From the NCBI RefSeq assembly GCF_034190915.1, contig NW_026947489.1:63054001-63118000 (forward strand): 64,000 bases of DNA, given 5' to 3'. The position numbers and the translations under genes are program-made. Below the pieces are notes generated by a model, which did not search any database, had not been told where the DNA came from, and saw only the letters and a list, made by a program, of their open reading frames with translations. Positions 1 to 9,789 of the stretch are shown one piece after another; the first letter of the stretch is position 1, and each line of letters starts with the position of its first letter. Source of the stretch: Cavia porcellus (Eukaryota > Chordata > Mammalia > Rodentia > Caviidae).

Positions 1-110
1 TTTTTTTAACTATGTAGTTTAGGCTAGTCTTGAACTCACTTTGTAGTCCAGGCTTGGTCTTAAACTCAAGTAAGTTCTCTTGCCTATCCTTCTTGGGTGG
101 ATGAGATTGG
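1..110 (-). mobile_element. B1-type SINE, cut by window edge
   Basis: Reads as the complement of a B1 core: a T-rich start, then 'tagtttaggctagtcttgaac' and the duplicated 'ctcactttgtagtccaggct' block. It is diverged and its poly(A) side lies at or beyond position 1. Confidence 0.7.
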
Positions 111-180
111 CCAGGAATAGCAGGTTTAAAATAAACAGTTATTAAGTTGTTTCTTTGGCTTTTTGTTTTGTTTCTTTTGA

Positions 181-284
181 TTTTTTGAGTCAGGGTCTCA
201 CTCTATAGTTTAGGCTGCCCTTAGACTCCTCCCTTAGACTTCAGCGTAGCTGAGATTGCAGACCTGTGCCATCATGCCTGGGCA
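181..284 (-). mobile_element. B1-type SINE (old)
   Basis: The 'gagtcagggtctcactctatag' block is followed by 'tgccatcatgcctgggca', the complement of the B1 5' end. The middle is diverged. Confidence 0.65.
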
Positions 285-297
285 GGATTGTTTTTTT

Positions 298-380
298 TTC
301 TTTTTGTGGGACGGAGGATTGAACCCCAGGGCAAGAACAGGTGTGCAAATGTTCTACTACCGAGCTATCTCCCTATCCTA
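298..380 (-). mobile_element. ID-type SINE (old)
   Basis: 'ggattgaaccccagggca' is the complement of the tRNA-like B box, and 'accgagctatctccctatcc' is the complement of the 5' end. A T-run precedes it. It directly abuts the B1 copy at 181-284. Confidence 0.65.
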
Positions 381-503
381 ATTATCAAAGCTTACATGAA
401 AAAAGTTATAATTGACAATTTAAAAGTTTTTCAAGCAAATTAGTGAGACTTTATCTCAAAAAATAAAAAGGGCAAGAGAGATCCTGTGTTTCAATCACTA
501 GTG

Positions 504-504
<1 letters not shown>

Positions 505-538
<34 letters not shown>
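505..538. repeat. (CA)n microsatellite, about 17 repeats
   Basis: Pure CA dinucleotide run that starts right after 'actagtgc', the degenerate 3' end of a SINE remnant at about 440-503. It probably grew from that SINE tail. Confidence 0.95.
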
Positions 539-540
<2 letters not shown>

Positions 541-666
541 TTAGGGTAAAAGTTTTTGCTTCTCTACTTTTAAATGGGACACTTATATAGGCCTCTGCTA
601 CAAAAAACGTGTAACACTTTCAAAGAATAAAACGTCAAAAATTCCTTTGAATGAAGGAGACCTTTG

Positions 667-750
667 GGGCCAGGGATATAACTCAGCACGGCACAAGTGC
701 CTGCCTGACAAGTGCGAGGTCCTGAACTCGATTTCCAGTACAAAAAAAAG
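667..750 (+). mobile_element. ID-type SINE
   Basis: 'ggggccagggatataactcagca' is the A-box side, 'tgcctgcctgacaagtgcgagg' the anticodon arm and 'gaactcgatttccagtac' the B box, followed by A8. Confidence 0.8.
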
Positions 751-767
751 AGCTGTTGCGGACTGTG

Positions 768-862
768 ATTTTTTTCCTCAGGTGCTGGTGATTGAACCCA
801 GAGACTTCCTTATGCTAGAAGAGCATAAGCTCTTCTGTAGAACTGAGTTACAACCTTAGCCC
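768..862 (-). mobile_element. ID-type SINE (old)
   Basis: 'ggtgctggtgattgaaccca' followed by 'actgagttacaaccttagcc' is a diverged ID complement. It faces the plus-strand ID at 667-750, making a small inverted pair. Confidence 0.65.
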
Positions 863-1130
863 TATAAATACTTTTTATGGAACCACAATTTCATTTCAGT
901 CTATTAACTCTCAGTAATCAATGCAATAGTTTAGAACTATTTTGAATTTCCTACTTTCCTACTTGTTAATAAAAATTAAGTGATTTGGAATCTTCAGCTG
1001 GTACTAGAAAAATGACCTATGTTTTACTCTTTCTTCTAAATTTAAATGTCTCTCAAGAGATTAAAATACTTGTGATGACATAATCTTAGGATTTCTGAGG
1101 TTGATGTGAGAGACTGAAAAAGTGGAAGTG

Positions 1131-1265
1131 GAGCTGGGGATGGTAGCTTATGACTGTAATTGCTGCATTCGGGGAGTTAAAATAGGAGGATCACTGTGGA
1201 TTTGATACCAGCATAGGTGGCATACACAGTGAGTTTAAGGACAACCTGGACTATAGGGACATACA
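1131..1265 (+). mobile_element. B1-type SINE (old)
   Basis: 'gctggggatggtagcttatg' then 'gactgtaattgctgcattcg', then 'ggaggatcactg' and a weak copy of the duplicated 'agtgagtttaaggacaacctgg' block. Confidence 0.7.
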
Positions 1266-1299
1266 CACATACAAAAGAAGTAGTCAGATATTTTGTAGC

Positions 1300-1812
1300 T
1301 TTCAAATAAAAATATATAACTGATTTTACAGGTATTGTGAATATAGAGGTACTTGTGAAAGTTTGCAGATCAGTACTGTAGGTTTTTTAAAAAATATTCT
1401 TTATACAATACTGGGGCTAAATCAGTTTTAATCTAGAAGAAACATACTCTGAAATCTTTTTTAGAGCTCTGTGTCGTCACATTTTCAGAGCAGTTGTTTC
1501 CTCAGTTATTCATTTAGTGTGGGATGGGCTTCCCAAGGGGAGACAGATATCCCAGCAGGCTGGCAAAGTTAAGTAGCTCCAGATGGTTTGCAGTAGTATT
1601 GAGGATGGCACTTTAAAAATGACTTGGAAAAGAAAACCATTGGTTATAGATACTTATATTTTAGTTACGTTGAATCCTGTGAATCATGAATGACTGGGAT
1701 AGGTCATAAAATCATTAAGCTTTGTCTTAGTTTTACATATATACATGAAAAATTATGTATGTATAAATCACATGTATCACTCATTTTTAAATTAAACTTT
1801 TTTGTGAATTGT
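1300..1812. other. No recognisable gene or repeat
   Basis: AT-rich anonymous sequence. Frames here have no recognisable domain and no codon bias that I can see. Confidence 0.5.
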
Positions 1813-1895
1813 GCTCTGTATTCCCAGCTTCTGGGGAGGCTGAGGCAAGACAATTCTAAATTCAAGGCCAAGGTGGGCAATTTAGAAAAAGTCTC
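1813..1895 (+). mobile_element. B1-type SINE fragment
   Basis: 'tgtattcccagcttctgggg' then 'aggctgaggcaagacaattc' and 'aaggtgggcaatttag'. The 'gggcaatttagt' ending marks the B1 half of the older B1-ID composite family. A 5' piece is missing. Confidence 0.75.
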
Positions 1896-2070
1896 CCGAC
1901 TCCCCTCTCCTCCAGTCCTGCCTCTCTCCCTCCTCCAACCAAAAGCTGATGTTCTTTCTAGTTGGTCCATCCCTACTTCTCTTGTCGCCTCTCACTCATC
2001 ATACTTCTGCCTTGGAAATACCTCATGTCTCTACATTCCCATTGCCACTGTCATCTCTTGTCAATTATAG

Positions 2071-2084
2071 TATATATATATATA
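2071..2084. repeat. Short (TA)n run
   Basis: Seven TA dinucleotides in AT-rich sequence. Confidence 0.8.
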
Positions 2085-2261
2085 ATTATACTACTAATTC
2101 TCTTAATTCATTAAAAAAGGTTCATGTTGACATTGTTTGGACAATGAAATGCCTATATCTTAGAGTAATTAATGTAAAGATAACAATATGCAATGCATTA
2201 ACCATTGTTACTCTCCTATTTTGTTTTGAAATTGGGGGGGGGGTTCTTTAAAAAAAAAGAC

Positions 2262-2340
2262 TGCCCTTTGGTTGGGGGATATAGCTTAGTGACAAAACCC
2301 TTCCACAGTGTGGGGTTAGGGGAGCTCAATCCCCAATATG
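2262..2340 (+). mobile_element. ID-type SINE (old)
   Basis: 'gttgggggatatagcttagtg' then 'gctcaatccccaatatgg', with the anticodon-arm region diverged. A G8 run and an A9 run lie just upstream (about 2,237-2,260). Confidence 0.6.
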
Positions 2341-2399
2341 GGTTGGGAATCATCCTCTCTGACACCAACTGCACCCCCATTCCACCCTCAGATTTGATA

Positions 2400-3378
2400 T
2401 TACATTAAAAATACAGAGCTCACTGAAAGCTATTACATTCATGGTTATGGTTTTATAGGGCCAGGCTACAAACTAGAACCAAAGGAAAAGATAGATAAGG
2501 TGCAGTTTAGGAAGCCTGCAGTTATGAGGTTTTCCTTGCCCTCAATATTGTGTTACCTTCCTAGAATGAACACATGTGGTGCAGAAAGGATTGCCAATCC
2601 AAGAAACTCACCTCCGTGTCAGGATCCAGAGTTTTTGTTGAAATTCCTGATTGTTGTCCTCATGACTGAACTTAGCTCCTAGTACTTTATTCCCCAGCAG
2701 GCAGGCTGATACCATGTGGTTTAAAGGGATAACCATAATAACAAAAATGTTTCTATTACTCCAGAAACTTAGTTCTCTTCTACGATTTAGGAACGAAATT
2801 CAGAGCTCTTTTCAGTCAAGCCCAAATTGTTTACTACATATTTTACCTCGGCTATCTCTCATTTAGCTTCCAGATGAAATCCAAAAGTAAGGTTCCTCAT
2901 CAACCATATCTCTGGAATCACTAATCACACACTCTAACCGCCTCTATACCTCTGAAAACTGCACTTCATCTCTACTAGGCCAGAAATATGTAGAAATATG
3001 TTATCCCACCTCTGCACCTTCACACATAGAACACTGTTTCCTCTGGAAACCGTACCTCCCATCTGCACCCCAGCCAATCTCTTATACATTCTTTAGGACC
3101 CCATTTAATACAAGACTCTTTAGGACACCTTTGTACACCATTCCCACATTTATAATTTAGGTGTCCCTTTCATGTCCCCAGAATACTGAAAGTCTCTGTT
3201 TTTGTAAGCATTTAATTTATTTTTTTATCAACAAATGTATGTCTACTCTATCTCTAGGCCAGTGGTCTTCAAAATGAAGTTTATCTAAAATAATTCATTA
3301 AGGCAAAGGGAGAAAATATTAAAATCTGTTTTCTGATGTAGAAAATATAAAAATGCCACTAATATTTGATATATTATT
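2400..3378. other. Anonymous unique-looking stretch
   Basis: Nearly 1 kb without a repeat I recognise, which is rare in this window. C-rich patches (about 2,880-3,100) contain no open frame of note. It could hold an old unassigned repeat. Confidence 0.4.
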
Positions 3379-3379
3379 G

Positions 3380-3508
3380 AAACTAGGTATAGTAGCACAC
3401 ATCTATAATTCTAGCACTTGAGAATTTGAGACTAGCCTGTACTAAGTTAAGTACTATGTTAAGAGTTCAAGACAATGAAAAGAACTCTAAGCCCAGTCTC
3501 AAAAAAAC
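3380..3508 (+). mobile_element. B1-type SINE (old)
   Basis: 'aggtatagtagcacacatct' then 'ataattctagcacttgag' and 'gagactagcctgtac', ending in a 'ctcaaaaaaacaaac' tail. Confidence 0.65.
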
Positions 3509-3529
3509 AAACATATTCTCCTTCTAGGT

Positions 3530-3893
3530 ACCTTTGTGAAATATTTAAAGGACAGTTCATAATATGTAAATCTTGGAAGCATCCTGTATGTCTACCAACA
3601 GATGAATGGACAGAGAAAATGTGGTATTTATACATATTGGAATACTACTGTGCCATGAAGAATAAACTTCAGTAATTTGTAGGAAAATGAATGCACTTTG
3701 AGATCATAATATTAAGTGAAATATATCAAATACACAGGCTTAAATATTGCATGGTTTCTCTTATATGAAAAATCAAATGTAGATAAAACAGAACAAAATG
3801 TAGATAGGGAAATCTTTTGCAGATGCAAAGGACACAAAGAGATGGAGGAGGAGGAGGGGAAAAAGCAGATATATTATGTACATGCACTAATTC
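3530..3893 (+). pseudogene. L1 ORF2 C-terminus and 3' UTR fragment
   Basis: Translation around 3,540-3,675 gives the L1 ORF2 tail: 'SWKHPVCLPTDEWTEKMWY' then 'ILEYYCAMKNKLQ'. It is followed by the usual L1 sequence 'taatattaagtgaaatatatc' and a purine-rich stretch near 3,840-3,870. This is a 5'-truncated dead LINE. A 142-codon frame starting at 3,716 runs through the L1/LTR junction and is not a gene. Confidence 0.8.
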
Positions 3894-3895
3894 GC

Positions 3896-4241
3896 TGTCT
3901 TAGTTACTCTTTACTGGTCACTGAGACAAAACACCTGATACCCAAAGTTGGGAAAGAAAAGGTTTATTTCTTACAGTTTTTGGAGGTTTCAGTCCATACT
4001 CAATTGGCTCCAAGGCAGAGTGGCATGGCAGGCCACAGTTCACAGCAGCTCCAAAACAGCAAGGTGGAAACCAGCAAGAGAGAGAGAGAGAGACACACAC
4101 ACCTTGTCCCATTACATCCTGGCTCCACCCCTAGGCCAATGTAGCATTCACACCCCCAATCCATGTGCTAGACAATGAACCAATCATAGATGCATAATGC
4201 AAAGGCATGAGGTCTGGGGGCCACCAACATAAACCATGACA
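3896..4241 (-). mobile_element. MaLR-type LTR (ERVL-MaLR, ORR1/MT-like)
   Basis: The complement runs from 'tgtcatggtttatgttggtgg' to 'agtaactaagaca', the TG...CA ends of rodent MaLR LTRs. The 'gtttatttctta' segment is the complement of the poly(A) signal region. Flanks ttcgc/ttctc match 4 of 5, which fits the 5-bp target duplication of this class. A GA/CA-rich low-complexity patch sits at 4,076-4,102. No internal viral sequence remains. Confidence 0.8.
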
Positions 4242-4806
4242 TTCTCAAAGAGGAGCAATCATTATGTACTGAGAACATATGTTAAAAAATAAAAACTGGA
4301 AAAAATTAAGAAACATCCCATAAATATTTGATGTAATATTGAGATTGGAAACGTTCTGAATGACAACTAATTTTGTATCATGCGTAGTAAATCCTGAGGG
4401 AGTATAAATTCCACACCTCAGAAGGGTTGATGATGGCATCTTTTTGCCAAATTTCAGGACATTGTTAAGGTACTACAGTTAACCTGTACTTGGTTAAGTG
4501 AATTTATGAAACTGATGCACTGCTTACTGCTCTATGGAAACAGGATAAGTGAATTTATGGGCCATATTTCCTAGTTTTAACATATGAACTTATGAAATAC
4601 ACAAATAGCTTTAAAAATTTCTGCAAAGAAATCATTGGTTAAACATAACATTGAAAGCAGAAGCATAAGAAACAGCACAATTTAAGAGCCTAGAGTTCTT
4701 TCCAGTGTTATATTTGATTTTTAAAAACTGATGTTATATTTTAGAAATGAGCAAAATAGAATTAAATTGATTGAGTGACATATGAGTATGTAAGAAATGT
4801 ATGGGA
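4242..4806. other. No recognisable gene or repeat
   Basis: AT-rich. 'ttaagtgaatttatg' occurs twice (about 4,494 and 4,546), but no longer repeat is evident. Confidence 0.4.
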
Positions 4807-4885
4807 TTGAGAATATGGCTTTGGGATATTGAGCTTGCTGAGTATGTATGAAGCCCTGTGTTTGATTTCTAGCACCACAAAAAAG
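4807..4885 (+). mobile_element. ID-type SINE (old)
   Basis: 'ttgagaatatggctttggga' then 'gcttgctgagtatgtatgaag' and 'gtttgatttctagcaccac', followed by an A-rich tail. Confidence 0.65.
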
Positions 4886-4902
4886 AAATACATGAAGAAT
4901 CA

Positions 4903-5080
4903 GGGCATGGATGGTACATGCCTGTAATCCCAGCTATTGTGAAGACTGAGACAAGAAGATTAAAAATTCAAATAATCCCAGACAGTGTATCAAAAAGGAC
5001 TATTTCCAAAAGGAGTGAGGGGAGGTTTGGGGATGTAGGTAAGCCATCCCTGGGTTCATTGCCCAGTCCAAAAAAAGAAA
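4903..5080 (+). mobile_element. B1-ID composite SINE
   Basis: The B1 half is 'ggcatggatggtacatgcct' with 'gtaatcccagctattg'. The ID half is 'ggtttggggatgtaggtaag' with 'gggttcattgcccagtcc', followed by an A-rich tail. Confidence 0.75.
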
Positions 5081-5084
5081 AGAA

Positions 5085-5521
5085 ATACATGGTTCTGTTT
5101 AAAGAAAGACTGAAATACTGATAAGGACAGTGTTTACGTATATATTATATAACATATAATAAGTGTACATATATTGAGTTGATAAAGCCCAAAAGATTGT
5201 TAGTTATGAAATAATTTAAACATTTAGAAAACAAGACGATAATAAAATATAAGTACACCCACAAATCATCAGAATTGTTTTTTTTCAGGAAATACTTCAG
5301 TGGAGTTCAGTACTTCATTGTAAACTTTTTATTTCCATAAGTAATTTGAGAATTCTGTGAATGTGTCTTTCTGGTCTGTATTTTTATATTTTACTACATA
5401 TGAATCGAGGTTTTGGTTTTGGTAACTAACCATTTGAAGACAGATTTCTTTTTTTTTTTTTTAATGTATGTGTAAAACATGTGGATTGTTTCCCTTTCTC
5501 TTCCTCCCTTTCTTCTCCCCA
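5085..5521. other. AT-rich stretch, no gene seen
   Basis: Contains a TA-rich patch near 5,138-5,160 and a T16 run at about 5,447-5,462 that may be the poly(A) side of an eroded minus-strand insertion. Confidence 0.4.
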
Positions 5522-5640
5522 CTTTTTTTTTTTTTCTTTTAGATAGAATCTCACTAAATTGCCCAGGCTAGTTTTGAATCCTTCTAGTCTAGCCCACTGT
5601 TTGGGTGAGATTATAAACATATGCCACTATATTCATACTA
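5522..5640 (-). mobile_element. B1-type SINE
   Basis: T13 then 'agatagaatctcactaaatt' and 'gcccaggctagttttgaatc', ending at 'atgccactatattcatact'. Lacks the internal duplication, so it is of the older type. Confidence 0.75.
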
Positions 5641-5649
5641 GATTTTCTC

Positions 5650-5735
5650 AGAAAAGTTTGATAACTTCCTTAAAGCCATATAACTAGTGTGACAAGGATG
5701 GCATACAGGACTGTATGACTCCCAATCTCCACTGG
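5650..5735 (-). mobile_element. Possible MIR fragment
   Basis: 'ccatataactagtgtgacaag' and 'gactgtatgactcccaat' resemble the complement of MIR ('cacacagctagtaagtggca ... tgactcca'). Short and weak. Confidence 0.35.
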
Positions 5736-6059
5736 CTCCCAACCTGGATCTAAACAGTTATGAGTGCAAAATTCCCATTGTAATAGTTTTACATTAGGTT
5801 ACATATTTTGGTTCTCTAAATATATATGACTTTTGTAGTAACACATTATTGGCCCAAATTTGTTCTTTTAAAAATGAGAATATAAAAACTGACTTTCTCT
5901 GCAGATTTAATAATTCATTATTCTTGGAGCCCATGGAATGTTCATTTTGTAGTATTATTTGTTGTTGTTGATATTTGCCATTCCAAATGGTTTAGAAAAT
6001 ATATATATAACCACTGTAGGAATTGTATCATATAATGAATAAATGTTCCAGTAAAAAAA

Positions 6060-6275
6060 ATAAAGTGAGTTTGTTGCCATATGCTTAAAATCCCGCTACT
6101 TGGGAGGCTGAGGAAGAAGAATTACAAGTTCAAGGCCAATGTGGGCAATTTAGTGAAACCCTACCTATAAACAAACAAATAATAAAAACATCTGGGAATG
6201 TAGCTCATTGACAGAATGCTTTGTAGCATGTGTGAATCATGAGTTTGATCTCCAGCATTGGAGAAAACAAAAAGA
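6060..6275 (+). mobile_element. B1-ID composite SINE
   Basis: B1 half with 'cttgggaggctgaggaagaag' and 'aatgtgggcaatttagtgaaa', an A-rich linker at about 6,170-6,190, then an ID half with 'ctgggaatgtagctcattga' and 'gagtttgatctccagcattg'. Confidence 0.85.
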
Positions 6276-6420
6276 ATTTGAAATTGTTAATATCTAAATA
6301 TAAATTAAATTTCTGGATGTAGTAAAGATTCAAAAATTATTATTTTGAAGAGAATATACATTAATAGCATTTCTAATTCAGATGGCTAATTTCATATGAT
6401 GTATATTTCAGTTAATAATG

Positions 6421-6612
6421 TTAGTTGGAATGGCACCAGCACACCTGCAAACCCAGCACTCTGGGAGGCTGAGGCAGGAGAATCTCAAGATTGAAACCAA
6501 CCTGAGCAACTTAGTGTCTCAAAACAAAAACAAAACAAAACAAGAAACCAGTGGAATTGTAGCTTATTGCAAAGACCCTGGGTTCATTCTCCAGTACTGC
6601 CTCTACTCTCAA
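6421..6612 (+). mobile_element. B1-ID composite SINE
   Basis: B1 half 'ctctgggaggctgaggcagga' with 'cctgagcaacttagtgtctc', linker (AAAAC)n at about 6,520-6,545, then a shortened ID half ending 'gggttcattctccagtac'. Confidence 0.85.
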
Positions 6613-6626
6613 AAAAAAAAATTAGG

Positions 6627-6712
6627 TAGGGGCTGGGAATTTAGCTCAGTGGCATAAGTGCCTGCCTGGCAAGCATGAAGTTGTGAGTTTGATCCCTGGT
6701 ACCAAAAAAAGG
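6627..6712 (+). mobile_element. ID-type SINE
   Basis: 'ggggctgggaatttagctcag' then 'gcctgcctggcaagcatgaag' and 'gagtttgatccctggtacc', then A7. Subfamily ending in GGTACC. Confidence 0.9.
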
Positions 6713-6784
6713 GGAAGGTTTGGGAGGTTAGCTGGTATGGCAAGCACGAGATCATGAGTTTGATCTATAGTACCAAAAAAAAAG
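6713..6784 (+). mobile_element. ID-type SINE with internal deletion
   Basis: 'ggtttgggaggttagctggta' joins straight to 'ggcaagcacgagatcatgag', so about 15 bases around the A box are missing. Tandem to the intact copy at 6,627. Ends with A9. Confidence 0.8.
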
Positions 6785-6789
6785 GTGTT

Positions 6790-7258
6790 AGTAGGTATTT
6801 CAACTGTAGAGTTATTAAATATGCATAGTTATTTGTAATAATTATCTACAATTCATAATTATTACTGTAACCTGAAATATGAAAAGAAAATTTCAGTGAA
6901 AAAATGAAGCTTAAAAAGAAACTAATTTTGAAATATGATGATTTTAAAAATAGCTTCAGAGATAACAGATTTCTTTAGAACATAAAATGCATGTTGTCCC
7001 CATCAAATTGGGTAAATTCTTGGCTTTCACCCAGAGTTATTTCCTTGATTAAGTGGGTGGCTAGAGCTATTTGTATGCCCTAGACAGAAAAAATGAGCCT
7101 CTTCTGTCATCTTTCATCATGGATATAGCATCACCTTTAATTGTAAGGAAAGCAGGTACATTTATTTAGCAAAGGCAGTATATATCACCAAATACCAGTT
7201 CCCTGAATTTATTTCTGTACAGCTAGTTTTAGTTAATCAGTTTTCATCTTGGTAACAT
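6790..7258. other. SINE-free AT-rich stretch
   Basis: No recognised repeat or frame. With 7,472-7,686 it frames the inverted-repeat element at 7,259. Confidence 0.4.
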
Positions 7259-7471
7259 TTAAAAGAATGTTCAATTTGTTTCTGCTCCAGTTCCCTGCTG
7301 CTGTTGAGGAGGTGGACAGAGAATTATTCATGTTCAAGGATACAATCACAATGAATGTATTCTTTATCAGTGAAGAACTAAAGCCTTAAGGCCTTGCCCT
7401 CTCTTTTTCTGCCCTCCTTCTCCAGCAATAGTATCAGGGAGTTGAGGAAGACAAATTGAACATTCTTTTAA
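7259..7471. mobile_element. 213-bp element with 21-bp perfect terminal inverted repeats (MITE-like)
   Basis: Bases 7,259-7,279 are an exact reverse complement of 7,451-7,471. Both ends start at a TTAA. Inside TTAA the arms read 'aagaatgttcaatttgt' and its complement. The interior (7,280-7,450) has no open frame and only weak further pairing. TTAA ends fit a piggyBac-type non-autonomous element, though the usual CCC start is absent. A chance 21-base perfect repeat is very unlikely. Confidence 0.5.
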
Positions 7472-7686
7472 GTGTTGTTATGAAGTTTAAAGCTGATCAT
7501 CTAGAAGTTTGAAGACTTGAGAGACTGACTTGACCTTTAATTAAAAGATTTTTGATAAATTTTTTTTTTTTGGTGAATGATGCAGGATTCACCTAATCAG
7601 ACAGATTAGATTAGTTGAATTAATCTGAATAATGAATTGGCAGATGCTTTGACTTTATTGCCTTTATATCTTCAAAACTGAAACTT

Positions 7687-7789
7687 TGTTTTTTGTTGTT
7701 GTTGTTGTTGTTTTTGTGCTGGGGATCGAATTCATGACCACGCGCTTGCTAGGCAAGTGCTTAAGCCACTGAGCTAAATCCCCAGCCCA
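7687..7789 (-). mobile_element. ID-type SINE, with target duplication
   Basis: (TTG)n-rich T tail, then 'ggggatcgaattcatgaccac', 'gcttgctaggcaagtgctt' and 'ctgagctaaatccccagccc'. Flanks 'aaaactgaaacttt' and 'aaaattgaaacttt' form a 14-bp target duplication with one mismatch. Confidence 0.9.
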
Positions 7790-8312
7790 AAATTGAAACT
7801 TTCAGAATGGCACAATACAAAATAGATAATCAAAACGTATACAATATGTATCTGTTTTAGAATGAAAAGACTGTCAAAAGTAATTAAATGACTGTTTCTA
7901 AATCTATTTATGGTGACAGATGTCTATACCTCTTGCCTCACACTCTTTGATTCTTAAGCCATCTTGTCCAAGAGAACACAAAAATTTTATTTTCATTTTA
8001 GTATATCCAAAATAAGATTCACTTCTTTCATCATCAAACAGTACTTCTTTAGAGTTTCTTCAGACTCACACTCATGTCATTTTTCCCATTCCCAGTTCTG
8101 TTTAGTGATCTGCTTTATATCTCTTGCCATATTTTCCTTTGAAATGCATCTAAAATTCATTCTTTTTCCATTCTTGTTGTAACTAGTTTGGGTTTTCATT
8201 ACTTATTTCCTTTTAAACTTGCTTTCCTGCTTGTGTTCTCCTCTCAGTAGTACTAGTAGTTTAAATTTGCACTGCTATGTCTCTGTGAATTAATCACTAG
8301 TTACTTAATACT
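7790..8312. other. No recognisable gene or repeat
   Basis: AT-rich. A 72-codon frame (7,964-8,182) is hydrophobic low-complexity and matches nothing I know. Confidence 0.4.
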
Positions 8313-8398
8313 GGTTTTTTTTTTTTTTTTTTTTTGTCTTGTTTGTGGTAATGGGGATTGGACCAAGAGTCTACACACTGAGCTACATTCCCCAAACC
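8313..8398 (-). mobile_element. ID-type SINE (old)
   Basis: T23 run, then 'aatggggattggaccaagag' and 'actgagctacattccccaaac'. The anticodon arm is deleted. Confidence 0.75.
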
Positions 8399-8496
8399 TT
8401 TTTGTTTTTGTTTTGAGATAGGGCTTGCTAAGTCTCTTAAGTTTCCCAGGCTGCTCTTGAACTTATTATCCTCCTGCCTCAGCTTCCCAGAGTGAG
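8399..8496 (-). mobile_element. B1-type SINE (old)
   Basis: 'ttttgagatagggcttgctaa' then 'tttcccaggctgctcttgaac' and 'cctcagcttcccagag'. Breaks off into the next SINE fragment. Confidence 0.75.
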
Positions 8497-8556
8497 CAGA
8501 GCACTTTCTTAGCCTGCCAGAGGCCCTTGGTTCAACCCTTATTAGTACAAAAAAGA
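8497..8556 (+). mobile_element. ID-type SINE fragment
   Basis: 'agcactttcttagcctgccag' and 'ggttcaacccttattagtac' with an A-rich tail. The A-box half is missing. Confidence 0.6.
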
Positions 8557-8697
8557 AAAGGAAAACAGCAGATGTGCTTCCTGCTTTAATAATTTGTGAT
8601 CTGCTGGTAAAAGCATATACATGCAAATGGCTAGTGTATGAGGGTTACCATCAGTTCCTTTCTTTGTGTATGTGCATACTATTTTTCATGACAAGAA

Positions 8698-8758
8698 AGA
8701 GTAGTTCTTGCCTAGCATGTACAAGGCCCTGGAGTTGATTTTCAGCACTGCCCCCACC
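8698..8758 (+). mobile_element. ID-type SINE fragment
   Basis: 'tcttgcctagcatgtacaagg' and 'gagttgattttcagcactgc'. The anticodon loop is of the CTAGCAT subfamily, not the younger CTTGCAA. Confidence 0.65.
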
Positions 8759-8907
8759 AAGTCCTAATTACTTTCTCTTTGATTAATAGAATGTGACAGA
8801 AGTAATTTTTTAGAACTTTTGTGGCTTATTCTCTAGAAGCTTTGTAACTTCTACCTGGATCTCTTGGAATATGTATTTTGGGATAATCCCTCTTAAACCC
8901 AGCCACC

Positions 8908-9011
8908 GTCAGGTATGGTGGTACACACCTGTAATCTCAGCTACCTGGGAGTCTAAGCCAGGAGGATCTCAAATTCACTTTAACGATATCCTGTCTCAAA
9001 AAATTAAAAAA
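8908..9011 (+). mobile_element. B1-type SINE
   Basis: 'caggtatggtggtacacacct' with 'gtaatctcagctacctggga' and 'cctgtctcaaaaaatt'. The second part of the duplicated block is missing. Confidence 0.8.
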
Positions 9012-9013
9012 TA

Positions 9014-9200
9014 GAGTGATGCAGTGGCACATGCTTGTAACCCTAGCACTCTAGAAGATTGAAAAAGAAGGATCACAAATTTGAACCCAGCATGAGCAAT
9101 TTAGTGATTTAACAAGATCCTGTCTCAAAAGTTAAAACATGACTGGGGATGTAGCTCAGTGTAGACCCTGGGTTCAATTCCTAGTACCACTACATTGAAC
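9014..9200 (+). mobile_element. B1-ID composite SINE
   Basis: 'gatgcagtggcacatgcttg' with 'agcatgagcaatttagtgat' (B1 half), then 'actggggatgtagctcagtg' and 'gggttcaattcctagtaccac' (ID half). Confidence 0.85.
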
Positions 9201-9485
9201 AAACAAAGAAAAAAGGATTCAGTTGTTAGTACCTCTCCACACAAACAAAAGATAATACGTTTAGTAGTAAATTTGTATGCAGCAATAGCTACCCAGAATA
9301 GAAATCATCACAGATTATTAACTTTGGATAAATATGATGAAGGAAATAAACTGAAGGAAAAAGAAAGTTTATCTAGATGATCTGAGAAAAAACCCAGAGT
9401 TGTTTAATAATGTTTTGTCTTTATGGCTTAACTACATTTCGTGAAAGCAAACATCATCTTGTTCTTTTTTGTTTGCTTGATTTCT

Positions 9486-9785
9486 TGGTATTTTGAGATA
9501 GAGTCTTACTATGTAGTCCAGACTGGCCTTTAATTTTCTCTTTTTACTTGTGTGTGTATGTGTATGTGTGTTTGAGTGTTTGAGATGGGGTCTCACTATG
9601 CAGTACAGGCTAGCTTTGAGCTCACTTTGTAGCCCTGGCTGATCTTGAACTTACAATGATCCTCGTGCCTCAGCCTCCTGAGTGCTGGAATTATAGGCGT
9701 ATGCCATCATGCCCAGCTGGCCTTCAACTTTCAATCTTCCTGCCTTACTGAGTGCTATGAATATAGGCATGTACCACTACCTCCA
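9486..9785 (-). mobile_element. B1-type SINE split by another B1
   Basis: The outer copy starts 'attttgagatagagtcttac', is interrupted at about 9,540, and resumes at 9,718 with 'tggccttcaactttcaatctt' through 'catgtaccactacctcc'. The resumed part repeats 'tggccttnaatttt', a likely target duplication. Confidence 0.75.
9541..9717 (-). mobile_element. B1-type SINE nested in a B1
   Basis: A (TG)n-rich tail region at 9,550-9,580, then 'gagatggggtctcactatgc', the duplicated 'gctcactttgtagccctggc' block and the 5' end 'tgccatcatgcccagc'. Same orientation as its host. Confidence 0.85.
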
Positions 9786-9789
9786 CAAA

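Noticed and set aside
1690..2070. 126-codon open frame
   Set aside because: It runs through a B1-type SINE fragment (1,813-1,895) and CT-rich DNA. No domain, and the reverse frame is equally open.
3716..4144. 142-codon open frame, among the longest here
   Set aside because: It joins the L1 3' UTR to an antisense MaLR LTR. A chance frame across two unrelated repeats.
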